Assembly (NCBI GenBank): GCA_949285775.1
Contig: CASEAD010000141.1
Location: forward strand, 1 to 10,193
DNA: 10,193 bases
Origin: an uncultured bacterium
GTDB taxonomy: Bacteria > Bacillota_I > Bacilli_A > RF39 > UBA660
Direction of reading: 5' to 3'
Numbering within the stretch: position 1 is the first letter of the stretch; each line of letters starts with the position of its first letter. The notes under the pieces were generated by a model, which worked only from the letters and a program-made list of their open reading frames with translations, made no database searches and was not told where the DNA came from. Position numbers and translations under genes: made by a program. Of this stretch, positions 1-5,878 are shown one piece after another.

Positions 1-825
1 AAAAGCATAGAAAAGAAAATAAAAAAAGAATTAGAAACAATGCTAAAAGAAGATAGAGATAAATACGAAGTATTCTTTAAAACATTTGGCATGCAAATAA
101 AATTTGGTATTTATGCTGATTATGGCGCTAATAAAGATAATTTAAAAGATTTACTAATGTTCTATTCATCAACCGAGAAAAAACTAGTTACCCTAGATGA
201 ATACGTATCAAGAATGAAAGAAGATCAAGATTGTATCTATTATGCTTGCGGAGAAAATAACGATAAAGTAGATAATATGCCACAAGTAGAATTAATCAAA
301 GATAAAGGCTATGAAATATTATATTTAACTGAATACGTAGATGAATTTGCTCTACAAACATTAACAACTTACAACGCTAAAAAATTCGTAAATGTAAGTG
401 GAGAAGAAGTAGATTTATATACAGAAGATGAAAAGAAAGAACTAGAAAGCATTAACGAACAATTTAAAGAAATGTTTACCTCTATGAAAGAAATTCTAGA
501 AAAAGATAACATCTCTGATATAAAATTTACTCATAGATTAAAAAATCATCCCGTTTGCTTAACAACCGAAGGAAATCTATCTGTAGAAATGGAAAAAGTA
601 TTAAACGCCTTACCAAACGACAATAAAGTAAATGCTAAAGTAGTTATGGAAATTAACGAAAATCACCCCATCGCGCAAAAACTAAAAGATATAAAAAATG
701 ACAAGGAGGAACTAGAAAAGTACACAAAAATACTATATTCTCAAGCTAGACTAATTGAAGGATTACCAATAGAAAATCCAACTGAGATAAGTAATTTAAT
801 TTGTGACATAATTTCTAGTAAATAA
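1..825 (+). CDS. htpG: Molecular chaperone HtpG (Hsp90), 3' part only
   Basis: The reading frame is open from base 1 (frame 1) to TAA at 823-825, giving 274 residues; the true start lies upstream of the window. Hsp90 is an ATP-dependent cytosolic dimer that remodels client proteins. A full bacterial HtpG is about 620 residues, so the N-terminal ATP-binding domain and part of the middle domain are missing. What remains carries middle-domain signatures: KFGIYADYG, then LLMFYSSTEKKLVTLDEYVSRM (split as LLMFYSSTEKK and LVTLDEYVSRM), then IYYACGEN, followed by the EILYLTEYVDEFAL segment. The C-terminal dimerisation domain follows, with SDIKFTHRLKNHPVCL and ENHPIAQKL. An internal ATG at position 40 should not be taken as the start, because homology continues upstream of it. 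The RDD gene follows after 5 nt, so the two probably share a transcript. The family assignment is confident; whether the upstream part is intact cannot be seen. Confidence 0.93.
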   Translation, partial: KSIEKKIKKELETMLKEDRDKYEVFFKTFGMQIKFGIYADYGANKDNLKDLLMFYSSTEKKLVTLDEYVSRMKEDQDCIYYACGENNDKVDNMPQVELIKDKGYEILYLTEYVDEFALQTLTTYNAKKFVNVSGEEVDLYTEDEKKELESINEQFKEMFTSMKEILEKDNISDIKFTHRLKNHPVCLTTEGNLSVEMEKVLNALPNDNKVNAKVVMEINENHPIAQKLKDIKNDKEELEKYTKILYSQARLIEGLPIENPTEISNLICDIISSK

Positions 826-830
826 TTCAA

Positions 831-1724
831 ATGACAAAAACATTAAAAAGAATAATTGCCTATCTAATTGATACATTAATAGTAACTATAATTGTATACT
901 TATTATCATATACCCCTATTATTAATTATCAAATAAACGATTACAATAAATATTATGATGAATACATAGAATTAAACGAACAATACACTAATTTTAATAC
1001 TGATGTAGAAAATTATTACGAAGATAAAGAACTAGATAATGATGAATATACAAATCTAGCAGAAAACTATCCTCAATATAAAGAAATAATAGATAATTAT
1101 TACCTAGAAAACACCTTGACAGAAGATAATTATAACGAAATATTAAAAGATATTAATGATAACTATAATGATAGATATATAGAAATATATTATAAAATAT
1201 CAGAATATTCTATTATCCAAAATATTATATATACAGTAGTAATTATCCTATATTTTGTTATCTTCAATATCCTTACTAAAGGTCAAACCCTAGGTAAAAA
1301 ACTATTAAAATTAAAAATAGTAAATATAGATGATAAACCAGTAACATTTATAAACTGTCTATTAAGAGCTATTATCTTATATTTCCCGATATATTATATT
1401 ATTAAAATAATAGGAATATATACATTAAACGCTAATAATTACTTTATATTATCTACAATTTTCTATAAAATACAATATTACTTAAATTGGATAATAATAC
1501 TTATGATTGTAATAAGAAAAGATGGAAGAGGGCTACACGAATTAGCATCTCGTACAAAAGTAATAATGCTAGATAAAAACGGAAATGAAGTAATAGAAGA
1601 AAATATTTATAATGACATAGATAAAGAAACAACTAATAATACTGAAGAACCAAAACCAAAAAAGAAAAAAACCAAAAAGAAAATCGTTGTAGATGAAATA
1701 TCTAATGAGAAAAAAGAAAAATAA
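831..1724 (+). CDS. RDD family membrane protein with a large loop after TM1
   Basis: 297 residues. The RDD family is a loosely characterised group of integral membrane proteins, sometimes linked to ion or solute transport; the substrate here is unknown. The family landmarks are visible: R7 and D14 at the first helix (about residues 7-30), GQTLGKK at 151-157 after the second helix (about 128-149), two more hydrophobic stretches (about 175-198 and 204-228), and the closing RKDGRGLHELASRTKVI motif from residue 229. Residues about 35-125 form a very acidic, Tyr/Asn/Glu-rich insert between TM1 and TM2; the positive-inside rule (K3, K6, R7) places it outside the cell. The C-terminus (about 274-285) is Lys-rich and probably cytoplasmic. 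The first in-frame ATG after an upstream stop is at 831, and it has no clear Shine-Dalgarno, so it may rely on coupling to htpG translation 5 nt upstream. It ends with tandem TAA-TAG stops. Confidence 0.82.
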   Translation: MTKTLKRIIAYLIDTLIVTIIVYLLSYTPIINYQINDYNKYYDEYIELNEQYTNFNTDVENYYEDKELDNDEYTNLAENYPQYKEIIDNYYLENTLTEDNYNEILKDINDNYNDRYIEIYYKISEYSIIQNIIYTVVIILYFVIFNILTKGQTLGKKLLKLKIVNIDDKPVTFINCLLRAIILYFPIYYIIKIIGIYTLNANNYFILSTIFYKIQYYLNWIIILMIVIRKDGRGLHELASRTKVIMLDKNGNEVIEENIYNDIDKETTNNTEEPKPKKKKTKKKIVVDEISNEKKEK

Positions 1725-1731
1725 TAGAGTA

Positions 1732-1767
1732 ATAAACCATATTTCTAAAAAAAGAGATATGGTTTAT
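1732..1767 (+). terminator. Hairpin closing the htpG-RDD unit
   Basis: A perfect 11-bp inverted repeat, ATAAACCATAT (1732-1742) and ATATGGTTTAT (1757-1767), extends inward by four more pairs including one G-U, leaving a loop of six A residues (1747-1752). It lies 8 nt after the RDD stop codon and upstream of the next promoter, as expected for a transcription end. No run of T follows the stem, so it may be a weak intrinsic terminator or an RNA 3'-end stabiliser instead. Confidence 0.6.
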
Positions 1768-1821
1768 ATATTAAAATTAAAAATTATTAAATCATTTCAA
1801 TGACCACTTACACAAAAACTA

Positions 1822-1850
1822 TTGATTTTAATAATAAAAAATAGTAAAAT
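1822..1850 (+). promoter_or_regulatory. Sigma-A-type promoter for the thioredoxin-like/PH unit
   Basis: TTGATT (-35, 1822-1827) and TAAAAT (-10, 1845-1850) are separated by exactly 17 bp. Transcription would begin near 1857, leaving a very short leader with the Shine-Dalgarno close to the 5' end. It lies downstream of the hairpin at 1732-1767, so it would drive the genes at 1872 and 2373. Confidence 0.65.
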
Positions 1851-1858
1851 AAAATGCA

Positions 1859-1865
1859 AGGAGGT
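1859..1865 (+). promoter_or_regulatory. Ribosome binding site that fixes the start at 1872
   Basis: AGGAGGT is a full-strength Shine-Dalgarno seven bases... upstream of the ATG at 1872 (six intervening bases, 1866-1871). An in-frame ATG at 1854 lies upstream of this site and at or before the predicted transcription start, so the longer version of the protein is unlikely. Confidence 0.85.
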
Positions 1866-1871
1866 AATAAT

Positions 1872-2369
1872 ATGAAAAAAAACGACATAGCCTTAATTAT
1901 AGGAGTAGTTGTTGTAGTTATAGTAGGAATATGCCTAATGGGAACATCTCAAGCTCAAACTGATTACGAATTACCATTAACACTAGAAGGAGAACCAGGA
2001 TTAACTAAATTAAGTTATGATGAATATAGTCAAAAAATAGATAATGGTGATGCATTTGTCGTAATAGTAGAAAGAGCCGATTGCTCACATTGCATTAATT
2101 ATATGCCTGTAGCAGAAGAATTCGCTGAAACAAATAATGTACCTATGTATTATATAGATACAGATGAAATGGACGAAGATGATTGGAATGATATATCAAC
2201 TTCAAATACATTCTTTAAAAGAAATCAAAGCTCTTGGGGAACACCAACAACAATCGTACTACTAGGTGATCGCGCTCTTGATTATATTGAAGGTGAAACA
2301 GATGCCGATTCCCTAATGGAATTATATAGTGAATATTTTGGCTTAAACAGCGAAGAAGGAAATGAGTAA
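1872..2369 (+). CDS. Membrane-anchored thioredoxin-fold protein (CSHC active site)
   Basis: 165 residues starting at the ATG served by the AGGAGGT site. Residues about 7-24 form one hydrophobic helix after a short KK-containing N-terminus, predicting a single membrane anchor with the rest outside the cytoplasm. There is no acceptable lipobox: C21 is preceded by Ile. The body is thioredoxin-like: a beta strand AFVVIVERAD (61-70), the active site C71-S-H-C74, a following helix, and the conserved cis-proline loop WGTPTT (P125) ahead of another strand. This layout is seen in thioredoxin-family and bacteriocin-accessory (PedC/BrcD-like) proteins of Gram-positive bacteria, which handle disulfides at the cell surface; its own partner is unknown. 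The soluble part is strongly acidic. The next gene begins 3 nt after the stop, so the two are probably co-transcribed. Fold assignment is firm; in vivo direction (oxidation or reduction) is not. Confidence 0.82.
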   Translation: MKKNDIALIIGVVVVVIVGICLMGTSQAQTDYELPLTLEGEPGLTKLSYDEYSQKIDNGDAFVVIVERADCSHCINYMPVAEEFAETNNVPMYYIDTDEMDEDDWNDISTSNTFFKRNQSSWGTPTTIVLLGDRALDYIEGETDADSLMELYSEYFGLNSEEGNE

Positions 2370-2372
2370 TAT

Positions 2373-2810
2373 ATGAGTAAATGTTATGATATGGTAATGA
2401 ATTTTAAAAAAAGATACCCTCTTACCATAGTATTTAGATTAAATAAACATTGCAAGATAATTGAAAAACATTTAAACCCAGATGAAGAAATATTATATGC
2501 CTTTGCCGCCCAAAAAAATGCTCATTCTCTAGATTTTTGGAACACCAACGTAATTGTACTTACTAATAAAAGAATATTAATTGGGACCAAAAGAATATTA
2601 TGGGGCTATTTCTTAGTCACGATTACACCAGATATGTTTAATGACTTAACTGTAAGAAAAGGACTAATATGGGGAAGTATCGTTGTAGATACCATAAAAG
2701 AGAAAGTAATTTTATCAAATATTGATCCCAATGCCCTTCCTGAAATTGAATCAATAATCTCTGAATATATGATGGAAGAAAAAAAGAAATATGCCTCACA
2801 AGAAGACTAA
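2373..2810 (+). CDS. Small bacterial PH-domain (YokE-like) protein
   Basis: 145 residues. After about 45 mostly helical N-terminal residues comes the typical bacterial pleckstrin-homology core: a strand pair around NVIVLTNKRILIGTKR (59-74), then ITPDMFNDLTVRKGLIWGSI (84-103), then DTIKEKVILSNI (106-117), ending in a helix EIESIISEYMMEE (124-136). The TNKR segment is characteristic of these domains. Such proteins are usually cytoplasmic or membrane-peripheral and of unknown function; ligand binding has not been shown for most. The gene starts 3 nt after the stop of the thioredoxin-like gene; AAGGA at 2356-2360, inside the end of the previous gene, is a somewhat distant (12 nt) ribosome site. 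Internal ATGs at 2391 and 2397 are possible alternatives. It ends with tandem TAA codons. Confidence 0.7.
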   Translation: MSKCYDMVMNFKKRYPLTIVFRLNKHCKIIEKHLNPDEEILYAFAAQKNAHSLDFWNTNVIVLTNKRILIGTKRILWGYFLVTITPDMFNDLTVRKGLIWGSIVVDTIKEKVILSNIDPNALPEIESIISEYMMEEKKKYASQED

Positions 2811-2836
2811 TAATAACAAATAGTTTAAAAAATTTG

Positions 2837-2865
2837 TTGACACAAATAACTAATCAGTATATAAT
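2837..2865 (+). promoter_or_regulatory. Consensus promoter of tRNA-Cys
   Basis: TTGACA (2837-2842) and TATAAT (2860-2865) are both perfect consensus hexamers with a 17-bp spacer. Start of transcription is expected near 2872, giving a leader of about 14 nt before the tRNA. This is the strongest promoter in the window, in keeping with a stable RNA gene. Confidence 0.9.
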
Positions 2866-2880
2866 ATTATTGATTAGTTA
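2847..2880 (+). repeat. Inverted repeat straddling the tRNA-Cys -10 box (possible operator)
   Basis: TAACTAATCA (2847-2856) and TGATTAGTTA (2871-2880) are exact reverse complements, separated by 14 bp that contain the TATAAT box. The left arm fills the promoter spacer and the right arm covers the expected start site and leader, an arrangement typical of a repressor operator. No repressor for it can be identified here. A perfect 10-bp palindrome of this sort may arise by chance about once in a window this AT-rich, so only its position makes it notable. Confidence 0.5.
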
Positions 2881-2885
2881 GCAAT

Positions 2886-2959
2886 GGGTCTATAGCCAAG
2901 TGGTAAGGCGTGGGACTGCAACTCCCTGATCGTTGGTTCAAATCCGACTAGGCCCTCCA
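2886..2959 (+). tRNA. trnC: tRNA-Cys (anticodon GCA), CCA encoded
   Basis: A 74-nt cloverleaf ending in encoded CCA (2957-2959). The acceptor arm GGGTCTA pairs with TAGGCCC (one G-U), discriminator T. The D-arm is GCC...GGC, the anticodon loop CTGCAAC carries GCA for Cys, and the T-arm is GTTGG-TTCAAAT-CCGAC. The outermost anticodon-stem pair (27/43) appears to be T-T, the only irregularity. It strongly resembles Gram-positive tRNA-Cys, with the same AAGTGGTAAGGC D-region. It stands alone, not in a tRNA cluster. Confidence 0.95.
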
Positions 2960-2970
2960 ACGGAAAATCT

Positions 2971-2995
2971 GTCCAGACTTTTAAAAGTTAAGGAC
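2971..2995 (+). other. Hairpin in the tRNA-Cys trailer
   Basis: GTCC (2971-2974) pairs with GGAC (2992-2995), enclosing the palindrome ACTTTTAAAAGT (2977-2988) with a small internal loop. It lies between the tRNA 3' end and the terminator, so it would be part of the precursor RNA. It may guide 3' processing; no known family is recognised. Confidence 0.45.
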
Positions 2996-3006
2996 TTAAA
3001 TAATAT

Positions 3007-3041
3007 AAGTATCAATTTCGTGAGTAAGTTGGTACTTTTTT
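3007..3041 (+). terminator. Intrinsic terminator of the tRNA-Cys transcript
   Basis: AAGTATCAATTT (3007-3018) pairs with AAGTTGGTACTT (3026-3037) as a 12-bp stem with two or three G-U wobbles and a 7-nt loop, followed by a T run to 3041. An outer 9-bp inverted repeat, ACTTAAATA (2994-3002) and TATTTAAGT (3044-3052), encloses it. The stretch from 3053 to about 3100 shows no gene on either strand. Confidence 0.8.
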
Positions 3042-3102
3042 AGTATTTAAGTTTAGAAAGATATATAAAACTCACATTTTTTTACCACCTTTATTAATAT
3101 TC

Positions 3103-3131
3103 TTTAATCCCAATAAATTTTATGATAAAAT
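3103..3131 (+). promoter_or_regulatory. Possible promoter of the AraC-type regulator
   Basis: TAAAAT (3126-3131) is a good -10 box; the best -35 at 17-bp spacing is TTTAAT (3103-3108), only three of six matches. An overlapping TATGAT (3121-3126) is an alternative -10. A weak -35 would suit a regulator gene made at low level. Confidence 0.4.
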
Positions 3132-3137
3132 ATATAT

Positions 3138-3144
3138 AGGTGAT
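3138..3144 (+). promoter_or_regulatory. Ribosome binding site that selects the GTG start at 3150
   Basis: AGGTGAT, complementary to the 16S rRNA tail, lies 5 nt before GTG at 3150. The ATG at 3143 is out of frame with the gene, and there is no in-frame ATG before the helix-turn-helix region, which supports GTG. Confidence 0.75.
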
Positions 3145-3149
3145 GTAAA

Positions 3150-3944
3150 GTGAATATCTATAAAAGTTTAAACCAAATAACAAAATATATCGACGAAAAC
3201 TTAGAAAATACTATAAATTATGAACCCCTTGCCAAAATATTAGGCGTCAATACCTACACAATGCAACGAATATTTACCATGTTAGCGGGAATTCCCCTAT
3301 CAGAATATATTAGAAAAAGAAGACTATCTAATGCCGGTTTTGACCTATACACAGGAAAATTCAAGGTAATAGATATAGCTTTAAAATATCAATATGATAA
3401 TGCCACTTCATTTTCTAGGGCTTTTGAAAAATACCATAATATAAAACCAAGTCAAGTAAACAAACATACAAAACTAAAAAACTTTCCAAGAATTATATTT
3501 GATGAAAATATCAACATAACTACAGAGTTAGATTATGAAATAGTTTCTCTAGAAGAACTAAACCTATATGGAGTCAGCACACCAACTAGCAATAATAAAA
3601 TAAGAATAGACGCTCCCAAATTCTTCGAAGAGACAATTTCTAAATATATTGATAAATATGGAGAAATCGACTATGGAATGATAACTTACGACCAAAATAG
3701 AGAAGAATGCCAAAAATACTATTGTCTATACGATAAAAAAATAAAAGAATTTGAACATATAATACTTCCTAAAAGTAAATGGCTAAAATTTAGAATTAAT
3801 TCCCAAGATCCCCAAGACATACAAAATATATCCTACAAATTTTATAAAGAGTTCTTACCATCATGTAAATATAACCTAAAAGAATTACCAGAATTAGAAT
3901 ACTATCATCATGACATAACTGACTTCCTAGTTGCAATCTATTAA
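3150..3944 (+). CDS. AraC-family transcriptional regulator with GyrI/Rob-like effector domain
   Basis: 264 residues from a GTG start. The N-terminal ~100 residues are an AraC/XylS DNA-binding domain with two helix-turn-helix units: the first around LAKILGVNTYTMQRIFTM (28-44), the second around VIDIALKYQYDNATSFSRAF (73-92), followed by the family signature KYHNIKPSQV. Residues about 115-264 look like the GyrI-like/AraC effector-binding domain, with ELDYEIVSLEELNLYGV at its beginning and a final strand DFLVAIY. This order (DNA-binding first, ligand domain second) is that of Rob-, SoxS-associated and drug-sensing regulators such as those that bind hydrophobic or cationic compounds; the ligand here is unknown. 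The gene has its own promoter region and a strong terminator, so it is monocistronic. No transporter or enzyme target lies beside it, so its targets are probably elsewhere, unless it acts on the next gene, whose promoter begins 50 nt downstream. Confidence 0.85.
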   Translation: MNIYKSLNQITKYIDENLENTINYEPLAKILGVNTYTMQRIFTMLAGIPLSEYIRKRRLSNAGFDLYTGKFKVIDIALKYQYDNATSFSRAFEKYHNIKPSQVNKHTKLKNFPRIIFDENINITTELDYEIVSLEELNLYGVSTPTSNNKIRIDAPKFFEETISKYIDKYGEIDYGMITYDQNREECQKYYCLYDKKIKEFEHIILPKSKWLKFRINSQDPQDIQNISYKFYKEFLPSCKYNLKELPELEYYHHDITDFLVAIY

Positions 3945-3980
3945 ACTGACAAAATTGATTGCCAAAAAGTCAGTTTTTTT
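3943..3980 (+). terminator. Intrinsic terminator of the AraC-type gene
   Basis: AAACTGAC (3943-3950) pairs with GTCAGTTT (3969-3976), with an 18-nt loop, and T continues to 3980. The stem overlaps the stop codon. It separates the regulator from the ATPase cassette. Confidence 0.85.
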
Positions 3981-3991
3981 ATTTAAATATC

Positions 3992-4000
3992 TGATATAAT
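3992..4000 (+). promoter_or_regulatory. Extended -10 promoter of the ATPase/Cys-rich cassette
   Basis: TGATATAAT is a perfect extended -10 element (TGn plus TATAAT at 3995-4000). The -35 region falls in the T tract of the preceding terminator and has no good match, as is common for extended -10 promoters. Start is expected near 4007, so the leader is only about 12 nt and the ribosome site GAGGTGAT (4009-4016) sits almost at the RNA 5' end. Confidence 0.6.
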
Positions 4001-4018
4001 CTACATACGAGGTGATTA

Positions 4019-5878
4019 ATGATGTTATTGACACAAGAAATATATCTTACTAAAAAGTTTGTAACTAAAGAAGAATGGCAAGAATTAATAAATACCATAT
4101 CTAATTATAATGGGATACTAAGAAAGTGGCAAATAATTATTACAAACGATAAAAACCAAATAAGATATTTTATCAAATCAAAATGCATCTTACCACCAAC
4201 AATCAATAACTTAAATTCCTTCTTATTAAAACCTACAGATTCAATACCCCAACCAAATCATAATTATACATTGCTTTCTCTACCTAGAATAGGAAGTAGT
4301 ATTATTGATTTAATTAATTATAGTGAAATAAAAAATAAAGGAACCCTCGAATACTTAGAAATAACCCTAATAAAACTATATAATGATAAAATAAACTCAA
4401 AAATAAAATACTATCTCAATAAAAATGGTATAATAAAAAAATATAATGTCTTATTTGCCATCCCCACCAGCATACTATCAACAGACTTTGAAGGAAATAA
4501 AAGATATTTTTATAAAAATGCCCCCAAATATTTAGATATCAATAAAATAATACACTTACTAAATACAGATCCAAATAATGCCTTACTTGAAATTGATACT
4601 TTCCCTTATCTAAAAGGAAATTTTTATTTAAATCAAACTAACTTTAATTTTGATAAACATTCAGTTATAATTGGTTCTTCAGGATCAGGAAAATCAAAAT
4701 TTATAAGTCTATTAATAAATAACATCTACAAAAATATAATTCTAAAACCCAAATATAAAATTGTAGTCATCGATCCCCATGCAGCATTAGAACAAGATAT
4801 AGGTGGCATAGGTAAAGTGATTGACTTCAAAAACAATTTGGATAGTATTGATTTATTCATAAATAATAATGACGATATAATATCTTCCACTGAATTATTA
4901 TTAGATTTATTAAAATCATTAATCTCTGATCAATATAACACAAAATTAGAAAGAGTCTTAAGACACTCCATTCACTTATTACTAACTAATGAATCCTTTA
5001 ACTTCATAAACTTAAGAAAACTTATCTTAGATTTAGAATACCGAAACAACCTAATAAAAAAATTAAAATATAACTTACCAACTAGTGTAATAGACTTCTT
5101 TCTATCAGATTTTAACGAATTAAAAACTAAGTCATACGGTGAAGCAATATCCCCAATCATAGGCTTTATCGACGAAATGGAAATGATACCAGTATTTAAT
5201 GATATAAATCCCCATGATAACTTAAAAAGTACCATCCATAATAACTTTTTAACTTTATTTTCCTTAGATAGAACTAAATTAGGAAATAAAGTTACCAAAA
5301 CAATATCAGGACTAATTATGCAACAACTACTTACTATAATCCAAAAACACGAAATAGATGAACATATTATATTTATTATAGATGAAGTAGCAGTCATAGA
5401 AAATCCAATTTTATCAAGATATTTATCAGAAACAAGAAAATATAATCTATCACTCATAATAGCAGGCCAATACTTTAACCAAATAACCAATCAATTAAAA
5501 AACTCCATCTTTGCTAACGTTACCAATTACTTTATATTTAGAATATCCAAACTAGACGCTACTACATTAGTAGATAACTTCAATATGAAAATACCACTAG
5601 ACGATACTAAAGAACAAAAAAAATTATTAACTGAACTAAATAACAGAGAATGTATAGTAAGAATAGAATCTAATGGCATATTATTACCCGCCTTTAAAGC
5701 CAAAACACTAAACTATACAAGTATTCCTAGAATAAAAACATCACCAATAAATAATACTAATAATTTAAATAACAAAAATGATTCTAACTCAAAAACTAAT
5801 TTTACATTAAATCCTAATATAAAATTAAAAGATATATTAATATCTAATTCCACTAGCAGAAAGGTTGTGAAAGAATGA
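4019..5878 (+). CDS. HerA/FtsK-superfamily ATPase, VirD4/TraG/DUF87-like
   Basis: 619 residues. Walker A is GSSGSGKS at 219-226; the strand after it ends in VIDPHAAL (D252-L257 region), matching the DPHGDL-type motif of VirD4/TraG-like DNA-transfer ATPases but with Ala-Ala for Gly-Asp. Walker B is IIFIIDE (D455, E456). Then come LSETRKYNLSLIIAGQY (469-485), whose Gln484 matches the conserved sensor Gln of the superfamily, and NVTNYFIFRISKLDA (500-514), also family-typical. Members are hexameric motors that move DNA or protein. Residues 1-210 show no transmembrane helix, unlike VirD4, so this version should be cytosolic or recruited. The last ~55 residues are an Asn/Ser/Lys-rich, probably disordered tail. 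ATG at 4019 or 4022 may serve as start; GAGGTGAT (4009-4016) fits either. Its TGA stop overlaps the ATG of the next gene by 4 nt, implying coupled synthesis. No relaxase or mating-channel gene is nearby. Superfamily is firm; role is unknown. Confidence 0.75.
   Translation: MMLLTQEIYLTKKFVTKEEWQELINTISNYNGILRKWQIIITNDKNQIRYFIKSKCILPPTINNLNSFLLKPTDSIPQPNHNYTLLSLPRIGSSIIDLINYSEIKNKGTLEYLEITLIKLYNDKINSKIKYYLNKNGIIKKYNVLFAIPTSILSTDFEGNKRYFYKNAPKYLDINKIIHLLNTDPNNALLEIDTFPYLKGNFYLNQTNFNFDKHSVIIGSSGSGKSKFISLLINNIYKNIILKPKYKIVVIDPHAALEQDIGGIGKVIDFKNNLDSIDLFINNNDDIISSTELLLDLLKSLISDQYNTKLERVLRHSIHLLLTNESFNFINLRKLILDLEYRNNLIKKLKYNLPTSVIDFFLSDFNELKTKSYGEAISPIIGFIDEMEMIPVFNDINPHDNLKSTIHNNFLTLFSLDRTKLGNKVTKTISGLIMQQLLTIIQKHEIDEHIIFIIDEVAVIENPILSRYLSETRKYNLSLIIAGQYFNQITNQLKNSIFANVTNYFIFRISKLDATTLVDNFNMKIPLDDTKEQKKLLTELNNRECIVRIESNGILLPAFKAKTLNYTSIPRIKTSPINNTNNLNNKNDSNSKTNFTLNPNIKLKDILISNSTSRKVVKE

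Noticed and set aside
1818..1845. Short inverted repeat ACTATT/AATAGT across the promoter at 1822-1850
   Set aside because: Six base pairs in AT-rich DNA is easily due to chance.
1854..1871. Upstream ATG extending the thioredoxin-like protein by six residues
   Set aside because: The AGGAGGT ribosome site lies within the extension and the predicted transcription start is at or after this ATG.
2815..2838. Terminator between the PH-domain gene and tRNA-Cys
   Set aside because: AACAAAT and ATTTGTT could pair (7 bp, AT-rich), but there is no T tract and the right arm overlaps the -35 box, so it is too weak to call.
3053..3100. Minus-strand small gene with AAGGTGG-like ribosome site
   Set aside because: The ATG after that site is followed at once by TGA, so no peptide is encoded.
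4972..5490. Open frame of 172 codons on the minus strand
   Set aside because: It lies wholly inside the ATPase gene, antisense to conserved motifs (Walker B), has no ribosome site or recognisable domain, and is hydrophobic only because it mirrors the AT-rich coding strand.
5876..5878. Possible recoding of TGA as Trp, as in Mycoplasma
   Set aside because: Trp is encoded by TGG throughout, and TGA here overlaps the next gene's ATG in the usual stop-start fashion; reading through would add only six codons.
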